Below, one piece after another: positions 1 to 7,507 of a stretch of 64,000 nucleotides of DNA; position 1 is the stretch's first letter; the number at the start of each line of letters is the position of its first letter. A program made the translations under genes and the position numbers. The notes under the pieces are model-generated. The model was not told the origin of the DNA and made no database searches. It saw only the letters and a list, made by a program, of their open reading frames with translations. Source of the stretch: Streptomyces sp. ISL-98 (lineage in GTDB: Bacteria; Actinomycetota; Actinomycetes; Streptomycetales; Streptomycetaceae); NCBI RefSeq assembly GCF_018614055.1, contig NZ_JAGGPB010000020.1, positions 1 to 64,000 of the forward strand. Reading direction: 5' to 3'.

Positions 1-309
1 GGGCTGCGTTCGCGAGGCCAGTAACTGGCGCACACATCACGCTCTACGCCCCGAACAGCGCCCCCTTCGCAACCCGCCCCCTCGCAGCCGCCCCCACCCC
101 CTTCACCCTGGTCCGCCGGCGGCGCCGGTCGGTGTTCGCGGCGTGCGGCACCACCGCCGGTTCCCGCAACGCCCCCGCCCCTCGGCACCGCCGCGAAGCC
201 TCGGCCGAGGGCGTTGCCTTGCGGGGGAAGTGGGTGAAGTTGTTGTTCGGGGTGGCAGGGCCGGGGCTTGGGGGAGGGGGTGTCCTGGGGCTCTGAGACA
301 CTTGGCCCG
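1..309. other. Gene-free stretch upstream of alr
   Basis: No coding sequence here can be supported. Frame 1 is open only from base 1 to a stop at 22-24, which could be the last few codons of an upstream gene but cannot be identified. A minus-strand frame (44-301) and a plus frame are open, but both are Arg/Pro/Ala-rich translations typical of high-GC shadow frames and show no recognisable domain. A short palindrome, CCTCGGCCGAGG, lies near 198-212. The alr promoter presumably lies in the last 100 bases, but no convincing -35/-10 pair was found. Confidence 0.5.
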
Positions 310-1467
310 ATGACCGCGATGACCCAGACCCCCATGCGCGTACGTGCCGAGATCGATCTGGCGGCGCTGCGCGCCAACGTGCGTGCCCTGCGCGCCCGCG
401 CTCCCCACGCCCAGCTGATGGCTGTGGTCAAGTCGGACGCGTACGGCCACGGCGCGGTGCCGTGTGCCCGGGCGGCCCTCGACGCGGGGGCGACGTGGCT
501 GGGGACCGCGACCCCCGAAGAGGCGCTGGCGCTGCGCGACGCCGGGTTCGGTGGGCCGTTGCTGTGCTGGCTGTGGACGCCCGGAGGGCCCTGGCGCGAG
601 GCCGTCGAGGCGGGCATCGATGTCTCGGTGAGCGGGATGTGGGCGCTGCGGGAGGCCGTTGACGCCGCTCGTGCCGTCGGGATCGCGGCGCGGGTGCAGC
701 TCAAGGCCGACACCGGGCTGGGGCGCAATGGCTGCCAGCCCGCCGACTGGCCGGAACTGGTGCACAGCGCCCTGGCCGCCCAGACGGAGGGCACGGTGCG
801 TATCACCGGGCTCTGGTCGCATTTCGCGTGCGCGGACGAGCCCGGTCATGTGTCAATTGCCGCTCAGCTCGCTTCTTTCCGGGAGATGCTCGCGTACGCC
901 GAGAAGGCCGGCGCCGAGCCCGAAGTGCGGCACATCGCCAACTCGCCCGCGACGCTGACGCTGCCCGAGGCGCACTTCGATCTCGTACGGACCGGAATCG
1001 CCATGTACGGGGTCTCTCCCAGCCCCGAGGTGGGGACGCCCGCCGAGCTCGGGCTGCGGCCGGTCATGACGCTCGCGGCGTCCGTGGCGCTGGTCAAGCA
1101 GGTGCCCGAGGGGCATGGCGTCAGTTACGGGCATCACTACGTCACCGGTCAGGAGACCACCCTGGCGCTGATCCCGGCCGGGTACGCGGACGGCATCCCG
1201 CGCCACGCCTCCGGCACCGGGCCCGTGCTGGTCGGCGGCAAGTGGCGTCGGGTCGCCGGGCGGGTTGCGATGGACCAGTTTGTGGTCGATCTGGGTGGGG
1301 ACGAGGTGGAGCCGGGGGCCGAGGCCGTGCTGTTCGGCCCGGGCGACCGGGGCGAGCCGACGGCCGAGGACTGGGCGCAGGCGGCGGGCACCATCGCGTA
1401 CGAAATTGTCACTCGCATCGGATCGCGGGTTCCACGCGTCTATGTGAATGAGGATCCCCGAAGCTAG
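310..1467 (+). CDS. alr: Alanine racemase
   Basis: PLP-dependent interconversion of L- and D-alanine, supplying D-Ala for peptidoglycan; cytosolic. The 385-residue product has the N-terminal PLP barrel with the Schiff-base lysine in AVVKSDAYGHG (Lys41), an HIANSPAT segment, the GIAMYGVSPS stretch, and the C-terminal beta domain with the catalytic Tyr region (GVSYGHHY) and an AMDQFVVDLG segment. Length is normal for the family. The reading frame is open upstream to 268, but homology begins around RAEIDLAAL, so ATG 310 is preferred; ATG 319 and 334 are possible and no strong ribosome binding site separates them. It is followed after 12 bases by a hydrolase gene, with tsaE overlapping that, suggesting an operon. 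Placement of alr next to tsaE is conserved in actinobacteria. Confidence 0.96.
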   Translation: MTAMTQTPMRVRAEIDLAALRANVRALRARAPHAQLMAVVKSDAYGHGAVPCARAALDAGATWLGTATPEEALALRDAGFGGPLLCWLWTPGGPWREAVEAGIDVSVSGMWALREAVDAARAVGIAARVQLKADTGLGRNGCQPADWPELVHSALAAQTEGTVRITGLWSHFACADEPGHVSIAAQLASFREMLAYAEKAGAEPEVRHIANSPATLTLPEAHFDLVRTGIAMYGVSPSPEVGTPAELGLRPVMTLAASVALVKQVPEGHGVSYGHHYVTGQETTLALIPAGYADGIPRHASGTGPVLVGGKWRRVAGRVAMDQFVVDLGGDEVEPGAEAVLFGPGDRGEPTAEDWAQAAGTIAYEIVTRIGSRVPRVYVNEDPRS

Positions 1468-1479
1468 GAGAGCGGCACC

Positions 1480-2715
1480 GTGAGCGAGAGCAGCGCGTCG
1501 AGCGCGGTGGAGGTGGCGGCCGAGGCCGCCACCGCTGCCGCCGTCGGCAACTGGCGCCGGGCGGGTGTGGCCGGCGCGGCGATAGGTGTGGTCGCGGCCG
1601 GTGCTGCCGCGGGCGTCGCGATCGAGCGGATGACCGTCGGGCGGGGGATGCGCAGGAAGGCGCGGCTCGCGCTCGACGCCTCCGGACCGTACGGCGCTCT
1701 GCGCGGAATGCCCGGCCGGGCGCTCGCCGACGACGGCACCGAGATCTACTACGAGGTGGACGAGGTCGACGTCGACAGTGGCTCTGCCGGGCCGCGCCGC
1801 CGTCGGTTGTTCGGGCGCAAGACGCCGGCTCCCGTCACCGTCGTCTTCAGTCACGGCTTCTGCCTGAGCCAGGACTCGTGGCACTTTCAGCGCGCCGCGC
1901 TGCGCGGTGTCGTACGCACCGTCCACTGGGACCAGCGCAGTCACGGGCGCTCGGCGCGCGGCTCGGCGCAGGCCGAGGGGGTGGCGGTCGACATCGAGCA
2001 GCTGGGGCGCGACCTGAAGGCCGTTGTCGACGCGGCAGCGCCCGAGGGGCCGCTGGTGCTGGTGGGGCACTCGATGGGTGGCATGACGGTGATGGCCCTG
2101 GCTGACCAGTTCCCCGAGCTCATTCGTGAGCGTGTGGTCGGAGCCGTGTTTGTCGGTACGTCGTCGGGGAAGCTCGGGGAGGTCAATTTCGGCCTGCCGG
2201 TCGCGGGCGTGGCGGCCGTACGCCGTGTCCTGCCGCGTGTGCTGCGGGCGCTCGGTTCGCAGGCGGAGATCGTCGAGCGGGGCCGGCGTGCGACCGCCGA
2301 TCTCTTCGCCGGGCTCATCAAGCGGTACTCGTTCGGCTCGAAGGACGTCGACCCGGCGGTGACGCGGTTCGCCGAGAGGATGATCGAGAGCACTCCGATC
2401 GATGTGGTGGCCGAGTTCTATCCGGCCTTCACGAACCATGACAAGGCGGATGCGCTGCAGATCTTCGCCGAGGTGCCGGTGCTCGTCCTCGCGGGCGACA
2501 GGGATCTGGTGACGCCCAGCGAGCACAGCGAGGGCATCGCGGACCTGCTGCCCGACGCCGAGCTGGTGATAGTCCCGGACGCCGGACACCTCGTCATGCT
2601 GGAGCACCCGGAGGTGGTCACCGACCGTCTCGCGGACCTGCTGGCGCGCGTGGGCGCCGTACCGGCAGCGGCTAACGTTGGGACGTATGGAAGCACCGCA
2701 CAGCCCGGTGGCTGA
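1480..2715 (+). CDS. Alpha/beta hydrolase
   Basis: A 411-residue alpha/beta-fold hydrolase of unknown substrate, probably an esterase or lipase. The nucleophile elbow is GHSMGG (Ser198), preceded by an oxyanion region SHGFCLSQDSW; the acid is probably in LAGDRDLVTP and the histidine in PDAGHLVML. Near the N terminus (about residues 23-45) lies a hydrophobic Ala/Gly/Val stretch that may be a membrane anchor or signal segment, so the enzyme may be membrane-associated. The GTG start is 12 bases after alr and has GGAG just upstream. The 3' end overlaps the start of tsaE by 29 bases. The same hydrolase lies between alr and tsaE in other streptomycetes, but its function is not known to me. Confidence 0.88.
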   Translation: MSESSASSAVEVAAEAATAAAVGNWRRAGVAGAAIGVVAAGAAAGVAIERMTVGRGMRRKARLALDASGPYGALRGMPGRALADDGTEIYYEVDEVDVDSGSAGPRRRRLFGRKTPAPVTVVFSHGFCLSQDSWHFQRAALRGVVRTVHWDQRSHGRSARGSAQAEGVAVDIEQLGRDLKAVVDAAAPEGPLVLVGHSMGGMTVMALADQFPELIRERVVGAVFVGTSSGKLGEVNFGLPVAGVAAVRRVLPRVLRALGSQAEIVERGRRATADLFAGLIKRYSFGSKDVDPAVTRFAERMIESTPIDVVAEFYPAFTNHDKADALQIFAEVPVLVLAGDRDLVTPSEHSEGIADLLPDAELVIVPDAGHLVMLEHPEVVTDRLADLLARVGAVPAAANVGTYGSTAQPGG

Positions 2716-3211
2716 CCCCACCGCCACAGTCACCGCCACCTTTACCGTCAACGCGCCCGACCTGATGCAGGATTTGGGGCGCCGACTTGCGAAAGTGCTG
2801 CGCCCCGGCGATCTGGTGATGCTCACCGGCGAGCTCGGCGCGGGCAAGACGACGCTGACACGCGGGCTGGGCGAAGGGCTCGGGGTGCGCGGCGCTGTGA
2901 CGTCGCCGACGTTCGTCATCGCCCGCGTCCACCCCTCGCTGACCGGGGGTCCCGCGCTGGTGCATGTGGACGCGTACCGGCTGGGCGGTGGGCTGGACGA
3001 GATGGAGGACCTCGACCTCGACGTCTCGCTGCCGGACTCGGTGGTGGTCGTCGAGTGGGGCGAAGGAAAGGTCGAGGAGCTGTCGGACGACCGGCTGCAT
3101 GTGGTGATCCACCGGGCCGTGGGTGATACCGACGACGAGGTGCGCGAGGTGACCCTCGTCGGTGTCGGCGAGCGGTGGAGCGGCGAGGATCTTGCCGCGC
3201 TGGGCGCCTGA
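2687..3211 (+). CDS. tsaE: tRNA t6A biosynthesis ATPase TsaE
   Basis: The 174-residue ATPase partner of the TsaB-TsaD complex, which makes N6-threonylcarbamoyladenosine at position 37 of ANN-decoding tRNAs. The Walker A motif GELGAGKTT is at about residues 49-57, followed by the switch region TSPTFVIA, then a VHVDAYRL segment and the acidic VVVVEWGEG stretch characteristic of the family (former YjeE). The start is ATG 2687, inside the end of the upstream hydrolase gene, implying translational coupling. The partners tsaB and tsaD lie 1 to 2 kb downstream. Between them sit an unrelated small gene and a convergent gene, so the t6A genes are clustered but not one uninterrupted operon. Confidence 0.93.
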   Translation: MEAPHSPVADPTATVTATFTVNAPDLMQDLGRRLAKVLRPGDLVMLTGELGAGKTTLTRGLGEGLGVRGAVTSPTFVIARVHPSLTGGPALVHVDAYRLGGGLDEMEDLDLDVSLPDSVVVVEWGEGKVEELSDDRLHVVIHRAVGDTDDEVREVTLVGVGERWSGEDLAALGA

Positions 3212-3300
3212 ACCGGCGTGTCCGTCCGTACGTTCCGACAAGACGTCGGCAAGATGTTGCGCCAGTGCTGCCGAGCGTGGTCACATGGGTACCGAGACCT

Positions 3301-3318
3301 GGTTAGGTCTACCTAACC
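3301..3318. promoter_or_regulatory. Perfect palindrome upstream of small gene
   Basis: GGTTAGGT and ACCTAACC form a perfect inverted repeat around a 2-base centre, 33 bases upstream of the start codon at 3351 and in an AT-richer pocket. The half-sites recall DtxR/IdeR iron boxes, but the spacing is shorter than in the 19-bp iron box, so the identity of any binding protein is open. Its position fits an operator for the small gene. Confidence 0.5.
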
Positions 3319-3350
3319 ACGCGCCTGCCCCCGGAGCCCAGGAGGCATCC

Positions 3351-3539
3351 ATGTCGGCTTCAGAACGAGAAGCGCCGCAGCCGCACCCTCAGCCTGTGTC
3401 CATGCGCGATCTGCTGGCCTCGTGCGCAGCGGCCTCGGCGGTCTCCACACCGCCCCGGGAGCCCGACGAGAAGGCCGAAGCCGCTGGGCCGGTGGAAAAG
3501 CGTGTGCCCGGGCGTGACGCCGCACAGGACGCCGCATAG
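3351..3539 (+). CDS. Small hydrophilic protein of unknown function
   Basis: A 62-residue protein that I do not recognise beyond its being a typical small streptomycete protein. It has one short non-polar segment (about residues 20-32, DLLASCAAASAVS, with a single Cys) flanked by Pro/Glu-rich ends, and no signal peptide or known domain. An AGGAGG ribosome binding site 6 bases upstream of ATG 3351 strongly supports the start; the frame is open further upstream but without a binding site. It sits between tsaE and a convergent gene on the other strand and has its own likely operator, the palindrome at 3301-3318. Confidence 0.7.
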   Translation: MSASEREAPQPHPQPVSMRDLLASCAAASAVSTPPREPDEKAEAAGPVEKRVPGRDAAQDAA

Positions 3540-3558
3540 CTCGTACGGGCGCTCTTGC

Positions 3559-3606
3559 GGGACTGGTTCTTACGGGACTGCGACCGGGACTGGTTCTTAC
3601 GGGACT
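3559..3606. repeat. 21-bp direct repeat, 27-bp period
   Basis: GGGACTGGTTCTTACGGGAC(T) occurs at 3559-3579 and again at 3586-3606, with similar flanks. The second copy contains the stop codon of the leftward gene ending at 3597; the first copy carries a second in-frame-like TAA. It looks like a tandem duplication of the gene's 3' end. Confidence 0.7.
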
Positions 3607-4184
3607 ACGACGACCTTCACGCCGACCGTGGCGAAGGACCACATCGCGTCGCCGTCCGCCCGCGTCATGCGGACGCCGCCCGTTTTGGAGGCCGGGTCCG
3701 GGGTCGGCATCGTCCCGTCGACCGCGGCGCTGAAGCCGATCGCCACATGGTCGACGTTCGTGAACCGCACGACGTGCTCGACCTGCACCCCGTCCGAGCC
3801 GGTGATGCTTCCGGAGCGCGAGCCGACCGTGTAGCTGCCGGGCGGCGGGCTGACCGTACTCGGCGTGACCGTGAAGGTCTGCGTCTGCTGGCCCTTGGGC
3901 CTCACCAGCCACACCCGCCTCTCACTCAGCGAGTAGACGACGCGCACGCCCTTGCCCGACCGGGCCGGCACCGAGAGCGGGTCCCTGCCGTCCTTGCCCC
4001 TGCCCTTGCTCTTGTCCTGGGGCGCGAGCGAGGCGTTGGCCGACGGCGACTTGCCTGGTGCTGCCAGGTCGGCCGGTGCGTTCGCCGATGCCTGGTAGGC
4101 GAGGAAGGCGACGGCCGCGAGGGCTGCCGCGGTGAGCCCGGCCACGAATCCCGAGCTGCTCCTAGCCACCGTGCTCCACCTCAT
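3597..4184 (-). CDS. Secreted L,D-transpeptidase-fold protein lacking catalytic residues
   Basis: A 195-residue exported protein. An N-terminal signal peptide or anchor (about residues 10-34) is followed by a Lys/Ser/Pro-rich linker and a domain from about residue 60 that follows the YkuD L,D-transpeptidase pattern: VRVVYSLSERRVWLV, the PPPGSYTVGSR segment, then VAIGFSA and a C-terminal TGGVRMTRAD...VGVKVVV. In active enzymes these last two regions read IHGT and SHGC(I/V)RM; here both histidines and the nucleophilic cysteine are replaced (KTGG at about 167-170). The fold is therefore likely kept while transpeptidation is not expected. The ATG at 4184 has a weak binding site; a GTG at 4169 with GGTGGAG upstream is an alternative. 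It may bind peptidoglycan, but the role is unknown. Confidence 0.82.
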   Translation of the reverse strand: MRWSTVARSSSGFVAGLTAAALAAVAFLAYQASANAPADLAAPGKSPSANASLAPQDKSKGRGKDGRDPLSVPARSGKGVRVVYSLSERRVWLVRPKGQQTQTFTVTPSTVSPPPGSYTVGSRSGSITGSDGVQVEHVVRFTNVDHVAIGFSAAVDGTMPTPDPASKTGGVRMTRADGDAMWSFATVGVKVVVVP

Positions 4185-4278
4185 GTTCTGCCGCGCGCCG
4201 TTTTGTGGTGACGGTAGCAGCAGGGGCAGGAAGGGACGGGACGCCGTGCTTCCCGTGTGCGGGCCGTAGGCTGTTTGT

Positions 4279-4932
4279 GTGCTCCTGCTCGCTGTTGATA
4301 CCGCCACGCCCGCCGTCACCGTCGCCCTCCATGACGGCACGTCCGTTCTCGCCGAAGCCCGTCAGGTCGACGCGCGCCGGCATGGGGAGCTGCTGCTGCC
4401 CGCCGTCGACCGGGTGCTCGCCGAAGCCGGTCTGAAACTCGACGCCGTGACCGGTGTGGTCGTCGGCGTGGGACCGGGTCCGTACACCGGGCTGCGGGTC
4501 GGCCTCGCGACGGCCGAGACCTTCGGCCTCGTGCTCGGCGTGCCCGTGCACGGACTGTGCACGCTGGACGGTCTCGCGTACGCCGCGGGGGTCACCGGCC
4601 CCTTCGCGGTCGCCACCGACGCGCGCCGCAAGGAGGTCTACTGGGCGCGGTACGCCGATGCCCGTACGCGCGTTTCCGAACCCGCCGTCGACCGGCCCGC
4701 CGACATCGCCGAGGAGCTGGAGGGCCTGCCCGTGGTCGGCGCCGGGGCGCTGCTGTACCCCGACTCCTTCCCCGACGCGCGCGGCCCCGAGCACCAGTCG
4801 GCGGGCGCGCTCGCGGCGCTGGCCGCCGAGAAGCTCGCGGCGGGGGAGTCCTTCCTGGCTCCGCTGCCGCTGTACCTGCGCAGGCCCGATGCGCAGGTGC
4901 CGAAGAACTACAAGGTGGTCACGCCCAAGTGA
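4279..4932 (+). CDS. tsaB: tRNA t6A biosynthesis protein TsaB
   Basis: A 217-residue ASKHA-fold paralogue of TsaD that scaffolds the t6A-forming complex with TsaD and TsaE; it is itself inactive in known systems. Family signatures seen are LLAVDTATPAVTVAL at the N terminus, GVGPGPYTGLRVGLATA (about residues 65-81), and the DARRKEVYWARY segment. The start GTG 4279 gives the usual N terminus directly at the first beta strand. Its stop overlaps the rimI start (GTGA at 4929-4932), so tsaB, rimI and tsaD are translationally coupled. Confidence 0.95.
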   Translation: MLLLAVDTATPAVTVALHDGTSVLAEARQVDARRHGELLLPAVDRVLAEAGLKLDAVTGVVVGVGPGPYTGLRVGLATAETFGLVLGVPVHGLCTLDGLAYAAGVTGPFAVATDARRKEVYWARYADARTRVSEPAVDRPADIAEELEGLPVVGAGALLYPDSFPDARGPEHQSAGALAALAAEKLAAGESFLAPLPLYLRRPDAQVPKNYKVVTPK

Positions 4933-5453
4933 CCGCGGTGCTGCGCGAGATGCGCTGGTGGGACATCGATCCGGTGCTTGAACTGGAGCGCGAGCTGTTT
5001 CCCGAGGACGCCTGGTCGCCCGGGATGTTCTGGTCCGAGCTCGCCCACGCGGGAGGGCCGCAGGCCACCCGCCGCTATGTGGTGGCCGAGCAGGACGGCA
5101 AGATCGTCGGGTACGCCGGGCTCGCCGCCGCCGGAGGCCTCGGCGACGTACAGACCATCGCTGCCGCCCGCGACCAGTGGGGGACCGGGCTCGGCGCCCG
5201 GCTGCTCACCGATCTGCTGGAGCACGCGACCGCCTTCGAATGCGCCGAGGTGCTCCTCGAAGTGCGCGTCGACAACACGCGCGCGCAGAAGCTGTACGAG
5301 CGCTTCGGCTTCGAGCCGATCGGCTTCCGGCGCGGCTACTACCAGCCCGGCAACATCGACGCGCTCGTGATGCGACTCACCGACCCGGCGAACCCGGCAA
5401 ACACAGCGAACCCCGCAAACACAGCAGAAGAAACCGAGATTCACCATGGCTGA
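4929..5453 (+). CDS. rimI: Ribosomal-protein-alanine N-acetyltransferase RimI
   Basis: A 174-residue GNAT-family acetyltransferase, annotated by homology as the enzyme acetylating the N-terminal alanine of ribosomal protein S18. The acetyl-CoA loop is seen as [23 protein letters not shown] (about residues 77-99), followed by [21 protein letters not shown], typical of RimI. The start GTG 4929 overlaps the tsaB stop. The C terminus carries an unusual repeat-like tail ([13 protein letters not shown]) encoded just before and overlapping the tsaD start by 8 bases. The tsaB-rimI-tsaD order is widely conserved. Confidence 0.94.
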   Translation: MTAVLREMRWWDIDPVLELERELFPEDAWSPGMFWSELAHAGGPQATRRYVVAEQDGKIVGYAGLAAAGGLGDVQTIAAARDQWGTGLGARLLTDLLEHATAFECAEVLLEVRVDNTRAQKLYERFGFEPIGFRRGYYQPGNIDALVMRLTDPANPANTANPANTAEETEIHHG

Positions 5454-6543
5454 CGAACCGCTCGTCCTCGGCATCGAGACCTCCTGCGACGAGACCGGCG
5501 TCGGCGTCGTCCGCGGTACGACCCTCCTCGCCGACGCGATCGCGTCGAGCGTCGACGAACACGCCCGCTTCGGCGGTGTGGTGCCGGAGGTCGCGTCGCG
5601 CGCTCACCTGGAGGCGATGGTTCCGACCATCGAGCGCGCGCTGAAGGAGGCGGGCGTCGCCGCCTCGGACCTGGACGGCATCGCGGTGACGGCCGGTCCC
5701 GGGCTCGCGGGTGCGTTGCTGGTGGGGGTGTCCGCGGCGAAGGCCTATGCGTACGCGCTCGGAAAGCCGCTGTACGGCGTGAACCACCTGGCCTCGCACA
5801 TCTGCGTCGACCAGCTGGAGCACGGGCCGCTGCCCGAGCCGACGATGGCGCTGCTGGTGAGCGGCGGCCACTCGTCGCTGCTGCTGGCCCCGGACATCAC
5901 GAGCGATGTACGTCCGATGGGCGCGACCATCGACGACGCGGCGGGCGAGGCCTTCGACAAGATCGCGCGGGTGCTGAACCTGGGCTTCCCCGGCGGTCCC
6001 GTCATCGACCGGCTCGCGAAGGAGGGCGACCCGAAGGCGATCGCCTTCCCGCGCGGGCTGACCGGGCCGCGCGATGCGGCGTACGACTTCTCCTTCTCGG
6101 GGCTGAAGACGTCGGTGGCGCGCTGGATCGAGGCCAAGCGCAGCGCGGGTGAGGACGTGCCGGTGCGTGATGTGGCGGCGTCGTTCCAGGAGGCGGTCGT
6201 CGACGTACTGACGCGCAAGGCCGTCCGGGCCTGCAAGGACGAGGGCGTCGACCACCTGATGATCGGCGGCGGCGTGGCTGCCAACTCCCGGCTGCGGGCG
6301 CTCGCGGCGGAGCGGTGCGAGCGGGCCGGCATCCAGCTGCGCGTGCCGCGCCCGGGGCTGTGCACGGACAACGGGGCGATGGTGGCGGCGCTGGGCGCGG
6401 AGATGGTGGCGCGCAACCGGGCGGCGTCGGACTGGGATCTGTCGGCGGACTCGTCGCTGCCGGTGACCGAGACGCACGTACCGGGTGCCGCTCACGATCA
6501 TGATCACGTGCACGAGATCAGCAAGGACAACCTCTACTCATGA
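5446..6543 (+). CDS. tsaD: tRNA N6-adenosine threonylcarbamoyltransferase TsaD
   Basis: The catalytic subunit, which transfers the threonylcarbamoyl group to A37 of tRNA; 365 residues. It opens with [14 protein letters not shown] and has the metal-binding pair in [11 protein letters not shown] and VNHLASHI. A nucleotide-binding segment [10 protein letters not shown], the region [14 protein letters not shown] and the C-terminal [11 protein letters not shown] and CTDNGAMVA motifs complete the family pattern. The C terminus is His/Asp-rich (HDHDHVHE), an extension that might bind metal but has no known role. The stop overlaps the next start as ATGA at 6540. Confidence 0.96.
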   Translation: MADEPLVLGIETSCDETGVGVVRGTTLLADAIASSVDEHARFGGVVPEVASRAHLEAMVPTIERALKEAGVAASDLDGIAVTAGPGLAGALLVGVSAAKAYAYALGKPLYGVNHLASHICVDQLEHGPLPEPTMALLVSGGHSSLLLAPDITSDVRPMGATIDDAAGEAFDKIARVLNLGFPGGPVIDRLAKEGDPKAIAFPRGLTGPRDAAYDFSFSGLKTSVARWIEAKRSAGEDVPVRDVAASFQEAVVDVLTRKAVRACKDEGVDHLMIGGGVAANSRLRALAAERCERAGIQLRVPRPGLCTDNGAMVAALGAEMVARNRAASDWDLSADSSLPVTETHVPGAAHDHDHVHEISKDNLYS

Positions 6544-6806
6544 CCGTCGCTCTGATGTGGGAGGCCCGCGCTGCCGACGGCGCGGGTGCGGAGCTGCTGG
6601 AGTGGGCCCGCGCGCAGGTGCAGGTCCTGGCCGCCGAGCCGGTGCGCCGGGAGCTCTTCCGGGCGCCGCAGGACCGCGTGCTGGTCATTACGTGGTGGGA
6701 CGCTCCGTACGACGCCGAGCTTCCCGAACTGCCGGAGCCCGACGCGCACTTGATCAGCCGCGCCGTGCACCGCTGGCGCTTCGAGTCGGTCGACGGGAAC
6801 GCGTGA
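6540..6806 (+). CDS. Small conserved protein of unknown function
   Basis: An 88-residue protein translationally coupled to tsaD (ATGA overlap). No domain is recognised with certainty. The sequence alternates strands and helices ([10 protein letters not shown], a helix rich in Ala/Glu/Arg, then [11 protein letters not shown]), reminiscent of a dimeric alpha/beta-barrel or antibiotic-monooxygenase-like small protein, but the match is weak. Position directly after tsaD suggests co-expression with the t6A genes rather than a demonstrated role there. Confidence 0.75.
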   Translation: MTVALMWEARAADGAGAELLEWARAQVQVLAAEPVRRELFRAPQDRVLVITWWDAPYDAELPELPEPDAHLISRAVHRWRFESVDGNA

Positions 6807-6830
6807 ACGAGGACGGGTAATCTCGGCGGC

Positions 6831-7442
6831 ATGTCCCTCCGTACGCCGCTGCCTCCTCCACCTCCACCCGCGCACATACAGGCCTGGCCCCGCCCCGAGG
6901 CGATGCTCGCCGACCGGGCGAGGGCTCTGGACGAGCTGAGCAGGCGGCACTTGGGGCCGGGGCGGCTGGCGCTGTACTGGGCGCAGGTGGCCGGTGCTGT
7001 GCTCGGCTGGGGGTTTGTGGGGGTGGCCCTTCAGTCGTTCGAGGGGCTGATCGATCCACTGGTCGCGGTGTTCGGGGCGGCGGCCGGTGCGGTCGGCGTG
7101 GCGGGTGTGGTGACGTCGTGGATCTTCATCGGGATCGGCGTCGGGCGCGACCGTACGATCCGTCAACTGCTGGGCGAGTGGGCCGAGGTGGGGCGCAGCC
7201 ACGGTTCCGCCGCCCGCCGCTGGCGCGCGCCCGGGCTCAGCCTTGCGTGGCTGCTGCCTTCGGTGGTGGTGTGCGGGTTGGGGCTGTGGTCGTCGATCGG
7301 GTTCGCGCTGGGGGCGCGGAGGGGGTCGGAGACGTACCTGGAGGCGGTGTTCTTCATCGGGCTCGGCGTCATTTTGTGGGTGGCGGGGCTGATTGGGGTG
7401 TCGAAGGCGGTGGGCCACTACCGGTGGGCGTTGCGGGTGTGA
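6831..7442 (+). CDS. Integral membrane protein of unknown function
   Basis: A 203-residue protein with a Pro-rich N terminus (residues 6-15), a soluble helix, and four probable membrane segments: about 51-70 (VAGAVLGWGFVGVAL), 77-102 (VFGAAAGAVGVAGVVTSWIFIGIGV), 139-157 (LAWLLPSVVVCGLGLWSSI) and 172-192 (VFFIGLGVILWVAGLIGV). The loop between the second and third segments is basic and likely cytoplasmic. The gene begins 24 bases after the preceding small gene on the same strand. Its 3' end faces the convergent methyltransferase gene. I do not recognise a family. Confidence 0.75.
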   Translation: MSLRTPLPPPPPPAHIQAWPRPEAMLADRARALDELSRRHLGPGRLALYWAQVAGAVLGWGFVGVALQSFEGLIDPLVAVFGAAAGAVGVAGVVTSWIFIGIGVGRDRTIRQLLGEWAEVGRSHGSAARRWRAPGLSLAWLLPSVVVCGLGLWSSIGFALGARRGSETYLEAVFFIGLGVILWVAGLIGVSKAVGHYRWALRV

Positions 7443-7456
7443 CGGTGGCCCTTTCC

Positions 7457-7478
7457 AGCCCGTCCGGCGTTTGAGGGC
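7457..7478. repeat. Copy of a common Streptomyces intergenic repeat
   Basis: The segment CAGCCCGTCCGGCGTTTGAG (from 7457) lies between two convergent genes. From memory, very similar strings occur in many intergenic regions of Streptomyces genomes; this is recall, not a search. Its function is unknown; it may mark the transcript ends of the converging genes. Confidence 0.4.
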
Positions 7479-7507
7479 ACTGCGCCGCAGGCACCCGCCC
7501 GGCTGCG

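Noticed and set aside
44..301. 85-codon minus-strand frame upstream of alr
   Set aside because: Composition is Arg/Pro/Ala-rich, there is no binding site or domain, and it overlaps the expected alr promoter.
853..3252. 799-codon minus-strand frame opposite alr, the hydrolase and tsaE
   Set aside because: It is a shadow of three well-supported plus-strand genes; long antisense frames are normal at 70% GC.
3301..3318. Classic 19-bp DtxR/IdeR iron box
   Set aside because: Half-sites are separated by 4 rather than 9 bases, so it is a perfect palindrome but not a standard iron box.
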